DNA from: Marinicellulosiphila megalodicopiae
GTDB taxonomy: Bacteria > Pseudomonadota > Gammaproteobacteria > Pseudomonadales > Natronospirillaceae
Length of the DNA: 64,000 nt
NCBI RefSeq assembly: GCF_045862395.1
Contig: NZ_AP023087.1
Coordinates: 3,906,001-3,970,000 of the forward strand
Reading direction: 5' to 3'
Numbering within the stretch: position 1 is the first letter of the stretch; the number at the start of each line of letters is the position of its first letter. The notes under the pieces were generated by a model. That model saw only the letters and a list, made by a program, of their open reading frames with translations, was not told where the DNA came from and searched no databases. Position numbers and translations under genes: made by a program. This document shows positions 52,701 to 62,306 of the stretch, one piece after another.

Positions 52701-52720
52701 ATTCTTTAAAGTTTTAACTT

Positions 52721-54064
52721 TTATTGGTAACGGGGTCTAGCAATTTGAAAAGCTGCCAATGAAGCCAGTACGTATAACAGCCAATCTAACTTTGACATAA
52801 AAGCTGTCAAAATTTCATAACTGGAATATCCTTCAATATAATCATAGGTAAAGTTATTAAATTTCTCAGAAATTTCAGAAGTACTTGGATTTTCATTTTC
52901 TAAAAAATCATAAATTAACATGTAATGTTTATAAGTGTAATTATAAAAATAATCATTAAAGAATTTTTTTGCTTTTTCACTATCTTTACTGCTAAATTTC
53001 GACTGAGTAAGCGCTAGTAGATCCATAAATTGATGTATTCGACCTAAAATCAAATCTTTATCATGCATATCACTATGAAGTTTTTTAAATCTACTTATAT
53101 ACTGATTATAGGTTTGCGCTTGAAAATCTGCTGGAATTTCTTCAACCAATGCCATTTGTTCTTTTAATAGCTCAACCCCTTTATCTTTAAGAATACTAAC
53201 ACCTAAAACCGAACCAATTAATAAAGAAGAAAAGGCGACGGCTGCCGATATAATTCTTAAATCTTTTTTATGTTCATTTAAAATATTAATAACAAAACCA
53301 ATAAATACACCCACTAATATAACAGGTAATGTCGAATTGATTTCAAATTCAATGCTTGCCGTTATCCAAACATACATTGCAATGGCAGCTGCAACATAGC
53401 CACCAATAACCGGTTTAAGTTTATCGACAAGGGTTAGTTCTTCAGAGTCATCTTGCGTTTCATCGATTGCATCTACTTCTTGGAATTGATTTTCTTGTGC
53501 GGCTTGTTGAAATTTATGAAAAAACACACCACAACTAAAATTATTACATTGATCTGATTTGGGTTGTTCTTTTCCACATTTAGGACAGCTAAATAATCCA
53601 CTACTTACAGAAGAATACTCTTGTAATGAAGGGGTTGACTCAACCTCGCTTTGAGAATCTTCCAATCCCATTACTGATAACGTATCTATATTAAAGCTTT
53701 TAGGTTTACTAGATTCTACAACCAGTTCCGGTGTTTCTTTTTTTGTTGAGCTAATAGTAGGCTGTTCTTGTTCACGCTCACTTTGAGCTTGAACTAAATT
53801 AGCTTCTAACTCTAATTCCATTGCTGCAAAGCTTGCATGCTCTTCTTCTAGAATTATATTCAAGCCGATTTTTTCAAGTTTTAGTTTATAAATATTTGCT
53901 CGGGCATGAGTTAAATCTTTTTTAATTACTTTTTTTGGTTTTAAATAACTACTTACCTTTCCAACTGGCACCCCAAATAATTTTGCAAACTCTGCTTCTA
54001 CTTCATTTAGATTAAAACCCTCTAAGATTTCTCCCGAGTAAATAACTTTATATGTCGATTCCAT
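52721..54064 (-). CDS. Multi-domain inner-membrane protein with zinc-ribbon, unknown function
   Basis: A 447-residue protein. Residues 1-75 (YKVIYSGEILEGFNLNEVEAEFAKLFGV ... KLEKIGLNIILEEE) form a small module that I associate with the N-termini of many gammaproteobacterial inner-membrane proteins; its function is not known. A Glu/Ser/Thr-rich linker follows, then a zinc-ribbon-like segment (FSCPKCGKEQPKSDQCNNFSCGVFFHKF, about 158-185). Three membrane helices (about 220-310), a helical extramembrane region (about 320-420) and one C-terminal helix (LLYVLASLAAFQIA) complete it. The long tandem repeat array lies immediately upstream of its start region. No function can be assigned. Confidence 0.7.
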   Translation of the reverse strand: MESTYKVIYSGEILEGFNLNEVEAEFAKLFGVPVGKVSSYLKPKKVIKKDLTHARANIYKLKLEKIGLNIILEEEHASFAAMELELEANLVQAQSEREQEQPTISSTKKETPELVVESSKPKSFNIDTLSVMGLEDSQSEVESTPSLQEYSSVSSGLFSCPKCGKEQPKSDQCNNFSCGVFFHKFQQAAQENQFQEVDAIDETQDDSEELTLVDKLKPVIGGYVAAAIAMYVWITASIEFEINSTLPVILVGVFIGFVINILNEHKKDLRIISAAVAFSSLLIGSVLGVSILKDKGVELLKEQMALVEEIPADFQAQTYNQYISRFKKLHSDMHDKDLILGRIHQFMDLLALTQSKFSSKDSEKAKKFFNDYFYNYTYKHYMLIYDFLENENPSTSEISEKFNNFTYDYIEGYSSYEILTAFMSKLDWLLYVLASLAAFQIARPRYQ

Positions 54065-54108
54065 ACTGTTCTCTTTTGAATCCTGTACTTTTCAATTAAA
54101 CAACCATG

Positions 54109-54790
54109 ACGATTCAGATTGTTTCAAAATTAGTGCCGTTAAAGGTAAATAAACTGGTGTTTACTGCGGTAAATACTACAGACATTGTCTTTAACGTCAC
54201 TAAGCGTTTAATCTGTTCCAGACAGATTAGTAACTGTTTTTTTAACGAAGTGCAAAGCGAATTTTCGTGTTATCTGCTTCGAGCTATGTAACGATTCAGA
54301 TTGCACCAAAATTTGTGCTGATCGAGGCAAAAAAACAGGCGTTTACTGTAGTAAATACTACAGACGTCCTGTCTTTCGCCCTTAGGGTCACTAATCGTTC
54401 AATCTGTTCCAGACAGATTAGTAACTGTTTTTAACGAAATGCACAGCGAATTTTTGTGTTATCTGCTTCGAGCTAAGTAACGATTCAGATTGCACCAAAA
54501 TTTGTGCTGATCGAGGCAAAAAAACAGGCGTTTACTGTAGTAAATACTACAGACGTCCTGTCTTTCGCCCTTCGGGTCGCTACGCGTTCAATCTGTTCCA
54601 GGCAGATTAGTAACTGTTTTTTTAACGAAGAGCACAGCGAATTTTTGTGTTATCTGCATAGAGCTAAGTAACGATTCAGATTGCACCAAAATTTGTGCTG
54701 ATCGAGGCAAAAAAATAGGCGTTTACTGTAGTAAATAACTGTTTTTTTAACGAAGAGCAGTGCAAATTTTGGTGTGAGCTGCATCGTTAC
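54109..54790. repeat. Tandem array of about 182-191 bp palindromic repeats
   Basis: Unit starts (ACGATTCAGATTG) are at 54109, 54291, 54480 and 54671. Each full unit contains an inner hairpin CTGTAGTA-AA-TACTACAG flanked by ACAGGCGT and ACGTCCTGT, and a CAGATTG ... CAATCTG inverted pair. CACCAAAATTTG has a complementary partner CAAATTTTGGTG (exact only in the last unit). The last unit lacks about 90 internal bases, is bounded by GTAACGAT ... ATCGTTAC, and its final base is the first of the thyA stop triplet. The first unit is the most diverged. No plausible coding frame exists. Structured ncRNA, a recombination array or a REP-type element are possible. Confidence 0.85.
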
Positions 54791-55584
54791 TAAACGGCTA
54801 TGGCGCCCTTAATATTTGGGTGCGCTTCGTATCCCACAATCTCAAAATCTTCAAATGTATAATCAAACAAACTCTCAGGTTTACGTTTGATTTTTAATTG
54901 GGGTAATGCAAATGGCTCGCGAGTTAGTTGCAGATCGGTTTGTTCTTGGTGGTTTGAATAAATATGCGTGTCACCGCCACTCCAAACAAAATCCCCAACC
55001 TCTAAATCACATTGCTGTGCAATCATGTGTGTCAATAATGCATAGCTTGCGATGTTAAAAGGCAAACCTAAAAACACGTCACAGCTGCGTTGATATAGCT
55101 GGCAACTTAATTTGCCATTGGCTACGTAAAATTGAAACAGACTATGACAAGGCGGTAATGCCATTTCATCGACAACACCTGGATTATACGCCACCACTAA
55201 CATGCGACGTGAATCAGGGTTATTTTTGATGGTGTCTACCACATTTGAAATTTGGTCAACGGTTTTGCCGTCGGCTGTTTTCCAGCTGCGCCATTGTTCG
55301 CCATAAACAGGACCTAAGTCTCCGTTTTCATCAGCCCATGCATCCCAAATTTTAACGCCGTTATCTTTTAAATATTGGATGTTGGTGTCGCCATTTAAAA
55401 ACCATAAAAGTTCAATAATGATTGAGCGAAGGTGTAATTTTTTGGTGGTGACCATCGGGAAACCATCTTGTAAGTTAAAGCGCATTTGATGACCAAATAC
55501 AGACTGAGTACCCGTACCTGTACGGTCTTCTTTTTGAGCGCCTTCTTCTTTAATGCGTTTGATTAAATCTAAATACTGTTTCAT
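54790..55584 (-). CDS. thyA: Thymidylate synthase
   Basis: Converts dUMP to dTMP using methylenetetrahydrofolate. It has 264 residues, the normal bacterial length. The catalytic Cys is in MALPPCHSLFQFYV, the folate/dUMP-binding segments are RSCDVFLGLPFNIASYALL and WSGGDTHIYSNH, and the C-terminus ends GAIAV. The start codon overlaps the lgt stop by one base (TAATG). The stop codon touches the end of the palindromic tandem repeat array. Confidence 0.98.
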   Translation of the reverse strand: MKQYLDLIKRIKEEGAQKEDRTGTGTQSVFGHQMRFNLQDGFPMVTTKKLHLRSIIIELLWFLNGDTNIQYLKDNGVKIWDAWADENGDLGPVYGEQWRSWKTADGKTVDQISNVVDTIKNNPDSRRMLVVAYNPGVVDEMALPPCHSLFQFYVANGKLSCQLYQRSCDVFLGLPFNIASYALLTHMIAQQCDLEVGDFVWSGGDTHIYSNHQEQTDLQLTREPFALPQLKIKRKPESLFDYTFEDFEIVGYEAHPNIKGAIAV

Positions 55585-56483
55585 TATTTTTTCCCGTTTT
55601 TCTTTTCTTTTTTCTTGTTTGTTTCTACGTTTTTAAGTGGTACTGCGCCGCGTTGATGATCAAACACTGGGTTTCTGTAGGCTAAAAACATAATAACCGC
55701 CCCTGCGATAATCATTGGTACTGACAAGGTTATGCCTCGAGTGATCCAGTCGGTTCCGTATAAAAATCCATTCACACCTAATTGTGCATCTGGTTGGCGG
55801 AAGAATTCAACAAAGGTTCTAAATACACCATAGCCTAAAACAAACAAACCAGAAGCTGCCATTCTTGGACGCGGTTTGCGAATAAACCACGCAAGTATTA
55901 TAAACATCACAACACCTTCAAGCACTAATTCATAAATAGTTGAAGGATGACGCATCACTAAATTACCTGCTGCGTTTTCTGGTAATTGGGTAAAGTAGAC
56001 ACCTAAAGGTGATTCTGTCACTCGGCCCCATAATTCGGCATTAATGGTATTTGCACCGCGAACAAATGCAATCCCCATTGGCACGATTGGCACCACCCAA
56101 TCAGCAGTAGTAAATGGATTAATTTTGTATTTGCGTGAAAATAAAATATACGCAACACACACACCTATAAATCCACCGTGAAACGATAAACCGCCTTCCC
56201 AAATTCGAATAATATATAAAGGGTTTTCCATAAAAGATGAAAATTGGTAAAAGAAAGTGTACCCAATACGACCACCAGCTATCACACCAATCATTATATA
56301 AAATAATAGATCTGAATTAATTTCCTTATTCCAGCCCATTTGTGGATAACGAATTGCACGTCGATTGGCATACCACAAACCAAACAAAAAAGTGGCCAAA
56401 TACGATATTCCATACCAAGATAAAGCTAACGGCGTGCCTGGGATATTAAATATCACGGCACTCATAAACGGGGATTCAAACAT
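55584..56483 (-). CDS. lgt: Prolipoprotein diacylglyceryl transferase
   Basis: Inner-membrane enzyme that attaches diacylglycerol from phosphatidylglycerol to the lipobox cysteine of prolipoproteins, the first step in maturation of the many lipoproteins in this window. 299 residues with seven predicted membrane helices. The essential His is in GGLSFHGGFIG and the signature is FVRGANTINAELWGR. It has a basic C-terminal tail. It is translationally coupled to thyA (TAATG), a common gammaproteobacterial pairing. Confidence 0.97.
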   Translation of the reverse strand: MFESPFMSAVIFNIPGTPLALSWYGISYLATFLFGLWYANRRAIRYPQMGWNKEINSDLLFYIMIGVIAGGRIGYTFFYQFSSFMENPLYIIRIWEGGLSFHGGFIGVCVAYILFSRKYKINPFTTADWVVPIVPMGIAFVRGANTINAELWGRVTESPLGVYFTQLPENAAGNLVMRHPSTIYELVLEGVVMFIILAWFIRKPRPRMAASGLFVLGYGVFRTFVEFFRQPDAQLGVNGFLYGTDWITRGITLSVPMIIAGAVIMFLAYRNPVFDHQRGAVPLKNVETNKKKEKKNGKK

Positions 56484-56635
56484 AAATTTGTCTCAAACAA
56501 TGGAGTAAACAAACGTAAATAACTATTTTGTCACTCAATAAATATAACCACAGAGCGCATCCGTTAATTAAGAGGCACTGCATTTAAAAGATGCGCTAAT
56601 TTAGCACAAAAAGCTGCTTTATTGATAATCGTAAA

Positions 56636-56719
56636 TTAATATACCTGATCGATCCTAGCTGCATCGGGTTTTGGCCATTTTTTATCACTGCCCCCAAGGC
56701 CAGTTACTTTAACATTCAT
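56636..56719 (-). CDS. Possible 27-residue small ORF or gene remnant
   Basis: A short minus-strand frame with a peptide-like composition (NVKVTGLGGSDKKWPKPDAA) sits in the 340-bp gap between lgt and the coiled-coil protein gene. AAAGG lies too close to the ATG to be a good ribosome-binding site. I know no family. It may be a small protein or the remains of a longer gene. The rest of the gap holds only the terminator at 56773-56806. Confidence 0.22.
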   Translation of the reverse strand: MNVKVTGLGGSDKKWPKPDAARIDQVY

Positions 56720-56772
56720 GCCTTTTGAGTCCGTCTTTGATCTTTGATTTCTATGTATTTTTAATGGGTGAA

Positions 56773-56806
56773 AAAAAAGCGCCAATCTTTAAATAGGCGC
56801 TTTTTT
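56773..56806 (-). terminator. Intrinsic terminator of coiled-coil protein gene
   Basis: AAAAAAGCGCC and GGCGCTTTTTT form an 11-bp stem around a roughly 12-nt loop. On the minus strand it ends in eight Ts. Confidence 0.9.
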
Positions 56807-56823
56807 GACCAGTCGGTAAATGA

Positions 56824-57531
56824 TTATTTTTTATACACAACTTTAGTTAATTGAAAAGACAGTCCGTAGTCTGTTGATTCAATTAACGTACCTGCACTAA
56901 ATGCACCTAAGCCATAAATTAATTTTGAATCTGAACCTGCATCCATTTTATCTGCAATAAAAATTGCAGTTGCAGCATATAAAAATGGCGTTAACATACT
57001 GGTTGTGTTTTTAAATTTTAATTTTTTAAATTCATAGGAAACAGTATCGGTATTTTCTTGCATGATAGCTAATCGAGATTCGATATCTGCTGCGCTAGTT
57101 TGAAGGCTCTGTAATTGAATTTCTAACCCGCCAATTGTTTGCTCTTGTTGCGCAAGTTCAACGTTGTTTTCTTCAACTTCTACATATAACTGTGTGTTTT
57201 CCTGAGTTAAATTATCAATTGTTGCTTTTGCTTTGGCTTCATTTTTCTTTTTAGCTTCAATTAATTGATTCATTAAAGTCCATTCATCATCTGGATCCGA
57301 TTGAACATCTACCGATTGTTCAATTAAAACTGGCTGCGTTGCTGGCTCTGGCTGCTCATTTGATTCTGGTTTTGCTTCCACATTAGTTTCGGATTCATTC
57401 GCTTTTCCACTTGAAACCACCACAGTTTGTGCTGTGACTTCATTAACTTCTGTAACTTTTGATTCTTCTGCTGACAACCCACCTGCAAATAATAAACTTA
57501 ATGCCGTAACGGTAATATTGATTGATTTCAT
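56824..57531 (-). CDS. Periplasmic coiled-coil protein of unknown function
   Basis: The start is placed at 57531 because GGGGGAAG lies just upstream; the frame extends to 57555. The 235-residue protein has a signal peptide (INITVTALSLLFAGGLSAEE), a Glu/Pro/Thr-rich stretch (about 25-85) and a long heptad-like coiled coil (about 88-165, LIEAKKKNEAKAKATIDNLTQENTQLYVEVEEN). It ends with a hydrophobic, Gly-containing region (STSMLTPFLYAATAIFIADKMDAG) that may insert in a membrane. The layout resembles envelope-spanning or tether proteins. No family is recognised. It is probably monocistronic. Confidence 0.65.
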   Translation of the reverse strand: MKSINITVTALSLLFAGGLSAEESKVTEVNEVTAQTVVVSSGKANESETNVEAKPESNEQPEPATQPVLIEQSVDVQSDPDDEWTLMNQLIEAKKKNEAKAKATIDNLTQENTQLYVEVEENNVELAQQEQTIGGLEIQLQSLQTSAADIESRLAIMQENTDTVSYEFKKLKFKNTTSMLTPFLYAATAIFIADKMDAGSDSKLIYGLGAFSAGTLIESTDYGLSFQLTKVVYKK

Positions 57532-57665
57532 AAACTTCCCCCTAATAAATAACAAATAATGTATGAATTTATCATATAGGGTTTTAAAAATCTTGATAAG
57601 GTTTTAACTAATAAGTTGATAGAGCCATCACAATAAAAGTCTCGAAGTGTGAATTTTCTTGAAAT

Positions 57666-59054
57666 TTATAGGTTTTGTAGGACTTGCTGGGCTTGAGTAA
57701 TTAACATCTTTCCATCTAAACATTGCTTTTGACTAATCGTGCCACCGTCCATATCTGCATAAAATACTCCAATTATCTTATCCATATACAATATTGGACA
57801 TACCCAGCAATCACCTTCTTTGAGTAATCGTTTTAAAGGTACATAACGAAGCGCTTCGTTTTCGAGATCTAAATGTTTTGCTACTTTATGTTGATAAACC
57901 CATGAAAATATATCCATTACAACACTTTGCTTGTAAATAGGCATTTCAAAACTTTGTAATAGATTTTTTTTGCCCAATGCATACCTTGCCTCTAAATGTT
58001 TATGACTCGCATCTTGCATTGCAATAACACACCTAGAAAACAAGACACCTTTATTCATTGCTTTTATCAGTGTCTGGAAAATTCGATTTACATCTACTTT
58101 GTGCCCGATCATCGATATAAAAATCTGCATGCATTCTAATTGATATTCCGATGGATTTTTTTCAACTTCAACCACTTCGATTGTTTCGGAATTTGGAATT
58201 AGATGACATACAGAACCTGCTCCATATGTTTGAGCTACCTGCGATGCTTCATCAGCACTTTGAGCAATCATCTCTCGTGCTTCTTTCTCACTGATACCTG
58301 ACATTTTAGCCACAGATAAAATCAGCTTTTGCATGGTTTTAGATTCTAAACCTAGGTGCACATTTTTAGAGATGGCATCGGCAATTAATACCGCATTTAC
58401 TTCAGCCTTACCCGCTGAACTAGCATTTAAGCATTGTGTAATTAAATCGCCAATTGACCATTCTTTTACCAATTCTTTTGTTATCGTTTTAAACCCTACC
58501 CCCAATACATCAAGGCAGACATTATGCAATGTCTCTTCAGGATCTTTAATTTTTTCTTCAAATTGAGTTACTTGAGCACCACCTACACCATAAAAAGCCA
58601 TTTCACCAAGGTGTAATAACAAGGCTGCTATGAACACTTCTTCACGTTTTGATTCTGGTAAATGTCTGACAATATTTTTGGCTTGCACCGCGGCATGAAA
58701 CGAACGCGCAATTGATTCAAGAAGTAGTTGTGTATTATTTTTTTTAAGCAATGAGTCTATGACAGATACAGAAAGACAAATTGATTTCACTTCTTGAAAT
58801 CCAATATATACCGCTGCTTTTGAAATAGTTGAAATACTCACAGCCGTGGGATTATATTGAACTGAATTGGCTACTCGTAATACTTGTGAGGTAATACTTG
58901 CATCTTTTAAAATTGCTTTAGCTAAATGATCTGCGTTTGTGATTTCATTCTCTGTTAATGCATTAAGTTCATGTATCACTGTAGCAAGTGCAGGCATTTC
59001 CATTTTATTTATTCGCTTAACCCATTGTGTTAAGCCTTTTGTTGGTATCGCCAT
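57666..59054 (-). CDS. HDOD-domain signalling protein with GAF-like C-terminus
   Basis: A 462-residue cytoplasmic protein. The N-terminal HDOD domain (about 5-250) contains MPALATVIHELNALTENE, LAKAILKDASITSQVLRVANS and IGFQEVKSICLSVSV. The residual HD-type metal site is not intact, as usual for HDOD, so it is expected to act through protein contacts and not hydrolysis. The last ~170 residues look like a GAF sensor. It lies in tandem with an EAL-domain gene on the same strand, 83 bp downstream, so both may work in c-di-GMP signalling. Confidence 0.87.
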   Translation of the reverse strand: MAIPTKGLTQWVKRINKMEMPALATVIHELNALTENEITNADHLAKAILKDASITSQVLRVANSVQYNPTAVSISTISKAAVYIGFQEVKSICLSVSVIDSLLKKNNTQLLLESIARSFHAAVQAKNIVRHLPESKREEVFIAALLLHLGEMAFYGVGGAQVTQFEEKIKDPEETLHNVCLDVLGVGFKTITKELVKEWSIGDLITQCLNASSAGKAEVNAVLIADAISKNVHLGLESKTMQKLILSVAKMSGISEKEAREMIAQSADEASQVAQTYGAGSVCHLIPNSETIEVVEVEKNPSEYQLECMQIFISMIGHKVDVNRIFQTLIKAMNKGVLFSRCVIAMQDASHKHLEARYALGKKNLLQSFEMPIYKQSVVMDIFSWVYQHKVAKHLDLENEALRYVPLKRLLKEGDCWVCPILYMDKIIGVFYADMDGGTISQKQCLDGKMLITQAQQVLQNL

Positions 59055-59137
59055 ATCATGCCTTTATTTTTTTAGTAATTATTCAGCTCACACCCAAATT
59101 TGAACAGTTAAGGGTTGTACTGAATAGATACATTTTT

Positions 59138-61528
59138 TTAATGTTTGGATGCACTTGCAGGAGATAAAAACTCCGGCACACCCATTTTTGCCCAAAGCAT
59201 CTCAGCTTGTTGCATATCTAGTAGATTAAGTTCGTCCAAAGCATCACCTGGAGCTTCGTGATTATAGGTTTGAAAATACATCAATAGTAATGTGGCATCA
59301 TTAACAGATAACGGCTTAGAAAATAAATAACCTTGAATGCTATCGCAACCAAAGTTTTTTAATAATTGCGCTTGCTCTTCACTTTCAACGCCTTCGGTTA
59401 ATACCTGCATATTTAAAACATGCCCCATTTCAATCATGGAATATAAAACGGCGTCCTCTTCATTATTACCAATACCATCCACAAAGGCTTTATCAATTTT
59501 CATTTTATCCACAGGGTAACGGCCCAAATAACTAAATGAACAATAGCCTGTACCAAAATCATCTAGCGCTAACGACACATTTAATTTACGCACACTTTTC
59601 ATTCGATTTATGGCAATTTCAATGTCATCTACATACAAGCTTTCAGTTAACTCTAATTCAATGTATCGCCCATCAACATTATGTACCATTAATAGTTGAG
59701 ATAACGATTCAACAAAATCCGTACGCATGAATTGTTTAACTGATACGTTAATGGCGATTTTTTGGCCTTTGCGTAACAGTGAATTGTTTAACCAAACTCT
59801 TACTTGTTTTATCGATTGCTCTAGCACCCATTCACCAATTGAAAAGATTAAATTACTTTCTTCTGCAATTGGGATAAATACAGCTGGCGATACAAATCGA
59901 TCTTCAAAACACCAACGTAAAAGTACTTCAAACCCTGTTATTTGATTGTCTTTTAAAGAAATTTGCGGTTGAAAAACTAAGGATAACTGATTTGCAGAAA
60001 TGGCCTTTCTCAAGTTTTGTTCAATCTCAAAACGCTGGTTAATTTTTTGCCCTATTTGAACATTATAAATGGCTATATTTTGTGATTCTTGAAAATACAA
60101 ACTGTGCAATGCTGTAAATGCATTTCTCATGATCTCTTCATGTTTTTCATGCATTTGTGCTTTAGCATAGCCCTGTTGAATTTGTAAATTAAACTGCTGA
60201 TTTTGAATAAAAAATGATTGCTTAAAGATCGTTTCTAATTTTCTACTTATTAACGAAATAGAAATGTTTTGTGTATGATCCACAATTAACAAACTTAAAA
60301 CTGAACCTTCATACTGATACACGTAACTTGCCTCTTGTTCGTGATCAATCAATACTTCATTCACACCTCGATTTATTCTTTCGATTACTTGTTTATAGAA
60401 CATTTCAATTCCGTCATTTCCTAATGCAGAAATCACATGAGAGACACCAACAAACTGAAGCATTCCTAAATAAATATCCGTTTGTAGTGAGTTTTGAATA
60501 TTTTGAAAACTTTCAATATTTTCTTCAAGTTTTCGTCTATTTGGTAATCCTGTATTGGGATCGTGGTAAGCAAAATATTGAAGACGTTCCTTTGTGTCAT
60601 TCTCTTTTTGAATATTTTCAATGTAAATATGGTATTCCTCATGCATCATTACATAATGCACTTTATATTGATGAGCCACACCATTGATATCTTCAATCCA
60701 TTTATCAAACTCAACTTTATTTTGTTTCATATAATTTAATCGAGAGATGTAATCTTTAGGTAAAATAAAAATTGAAGGGGTATTTGTTTGACCAAATAGT
60801 TTATCTAATGTTCTTTGTCCTGATGGATTGAGGTATTCAATACTCATTCTTTTATTGATACTTAAAACAGGTGACGGATTTAATTGTGGAAAGGTTTTGA
60901 GTAATTCATGATTTTTATTATGTTGTTTTTGTTTGCCCAACATCACAACAAATAAAAATATAAACACCAAAATCACGATGGAATAACTAACAAAAATATT
61001 CACTATTTTTTTAATCAAACTTTGATTATTTAAATTCTCAGCATTAGTTAATGAATTAATTTCTTTACGCATTTGTAAAAGCAACACATCAATTTCATTA
61101 CTTTTTAATGAAATTCTCTCCAACAAATTAAAGGCATTTGTTTGTTCGGATGCAATATTAAGCTTTTTCTGAAGTTGGTCGCCATAACGCTGTATTTCAA
61201 GAAATCGCTGATTTAAAAATTGTGAGCTTTCATTAAAGTACTGACCATCAACTAATTGCTGAATTTGATTTTGTATTTGGCGAGCCAATTCATTTAATGA
61301 TGCCTCTGATTCGTCCTTATTGACAAACTTAGCATACAGCGTTTGCTCGTATTTAATGATTAATGTATTTAGTTGAATGATTGATTCAGTTTGAGGGATT
61401 TGTGTACTTACGATGGTGTCAATTTTGGATATTAAGTCTTTGCCTGCAAGCATTGAATAGATTGAAACAATTGCTCCAATCGAAAATACAAAAAATGTTG
61501 CAAACCATAAAGATTTATTAACCTTCAC
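59138..61528 (-). CDS. Membrane protein with degenerate GGDEF and EAL c-di-GMP phosphodiesterase domains
   Basis: 796 residues with two membrane helices (about 8-28 and 178-198) around a helical periplasmic sensor, a PAS-like region (about 215-310), GGDEF (about 325-490) and EAL (about 505-750). GGDEF is degenerate: the active-site position reads YEGSVL. EAL keeps GFEVLLRW (EVL), IAINVSVKQF, ELELTES, LDDFGTGYCSFSYL, KIDKAFVD and EGVE, consistent with an active phosphodiesterase. It is therefore likely to lower c-di-GMP, with the GGDEF part regulatory. Signal unknown. It stands upstream of the HDOD gene. Confidence 0.92.
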   Translation of the reverse strand: MKVNKSLWFATFFVFSIGAIVSIYSMLAGKDLISKIDTIVSTQIPQTESIIQLNTLIIKYEQTLYAKFVNKDESEASLNELARQIQNQIQQLVDGQYFNESSQFLNQRFLEIQRYGDQLQKKLNIASEQTNAFNLLERISLKSNEIDVLLLQMRKEINSLTNAENLNNQSLIKKIVNIFVSYSIVILVFIFLFVVMLGKQKQHNKNHELLKTFPQLNPSPVLSINKRMSIEYLNPSGQRTLDKLFGQTNTPSIFILPKDYISRLNYMKQNKVEFDKWIEDINGVAHQYKVHYVMMHEEYHIYIENIQKENDTKERLQYFAYHDPNTGLPNRRKLEENIESFQNIQNSLQTDIYLGMLQFVGVSHVISALGNDGIEMFYKQVIERINRGVNEVLIDHEQEASYVYQYEGSVLSLLIVDHTQNISISLISRKLETIFKQSFFIQNQQFNLQIQQGYAKAQMHEKHEEIMRNAFTALHSLYFQESQNIAIYNVQIGQKINQRFEIEQNLRKAISANQLSLVFQPQISLKDNQITGFEVLLRWCFEDRFVSPAVFIPIAEESNLIFSIGEWVLEQSIKQVRVWLNNSLLRKGQKIAINVSVKQFMRTDFVESLSQLLMVHNVDGRYIELELTESLYVDDIEIAINRMKSVRKLNVSLALDDFGTGYCSFSYLGRYPVDKMKIDKAFVDGIGNNEEDAVLYSMIEMGHVLNMQVLTEGVESEEQAQLLKNFGCDSIQGYLFSKPLSVNDATLLLMYFQTYNHEAPGDALDELNLLDMQQAEMLWAKMGVPEFLSPASASKH

Positions 61529-61559
61529 TCATACACCCTATTAAACCGATTAAGTTCAG

Positions 61560-61628
61560 CATTTAGCTCAGCTCCAATATGCCTTAACATTTTTTAAGGC
61601 TTAATATACAGACTAGCTGAGCTAAATG
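61560..61628. repeat. 69-bp nested palindrome
   Basis: A perfect 14-bp outer inverted repeat, CATTTAGCTCAGCT (61560-61573) and AGCTGAGCTAAATG (61615-61628), encloses a perfect 7-bp hairpin, GCCTTAA (61581-61587) and TTAAGGC (61594-61600). It lies between two minus-strand genes, 31 bp upstream of the EAL gene start. It could be a terminator of the upstream gene, a leader structure or a small palindromic mobile repeat. Confidence 0.7.
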
Positions 61629-61653
61629 ATTTTGAAGGGTGTTTTACAAATAT

Positions 61654-62226
61654 TTACCAATTGGCTGGATCAGCGATCAGACCTGCTAATTTTTGGTGAT
61701 TTTGCCCGAAATAGAACAAACCAATACTTAATTGCGTATGAAAAAACGACTTTTCATCTTCAATGCTGGTTAACCAATAATGACAAGATCGTTGAAACGC
61801 TTCGTCTTCCCGTGCTGCTATTTTTTCAATTTCATTTGAGACTTGAGTTAAGGTAAGGCGATCTCTTTTTTGAAAGGTCTCAATAATTGATTCACCATAC
61901 AAAGAAGCTAGCGTTTTTTCATAGGCAAATTTAAAATCTAATGTTGCTTTAAAATTACTTTGATGCCCTGTAAACCACTTATTAAAAGCCATGGCATGCT
62001 GTTCAGTGGCCAATCGTTGATCACATAATTGAGATAGCTGTATATTATTTTCAACAAAAGCAATGACATCGCTTGTTTGCGCGAAGCTATCTGAGAGTAA
62101 TTGGGTGTTATTTTGGGAGCTAGCAGGTTCCATTTTTGGCTTCAATACCAATGGAGATTCTGCATGAGTGTAAAAAATAACAAAATTGAGCGTTATCAAT
62201 GTGATGGTTTTATTTAAGAAATTCAT
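61654..62226 (-). CDS. Exported protein of unknown function
   Basis: No family is recognised. The start is set at 62226 (MNFLNKTITLITLNFVIFYTHA), which begins directly with a signal peptide and has AAGG upstream; the frame continues to 62274. The 190-residue product is mostly helical, with two cysteines (LSQLCDQRLATEQ and FQRSCHYWLTS) that could form a disulfide. It resembles small periplasmic helical proteins. The end of the gene lies 26 bp from the nested palindrome. Confidence 0.6.
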   Translation of the reverse strand: MNFLNKTITLITLNFVIFYTHAESPLVLKPKMEPASSQNNTQLLSDSFAQTSDVIAFVENNIQLSQLCDQRLATEQHAMAFNKWFTGHQSNFKATLDFKFAYEKTLASLYGESIIETFQKRDRLTLTQVSNEIEKIAAREDEAFQRSCHYWLTSIEDEKSFFHTQLSIGLFYFGQNHQKLAGLIADPANW

Positions 62227-62306
62227 ATGTATAAACCTTAAAATGAAATGTAATGGCATCATAATATAAAACACAACTGAATCGTGACTGAATTAATTGT
62301 GATGCT

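Noticed and set aside
54109..54790. CRISPR array or integron attC array
   Set aside because: The units are about 190 bp with no unique spacers and no cas genes. I found no convincing RYYYAAC/GTTRRRY core pairs at unit ends and no cassette ORFs or integrase.
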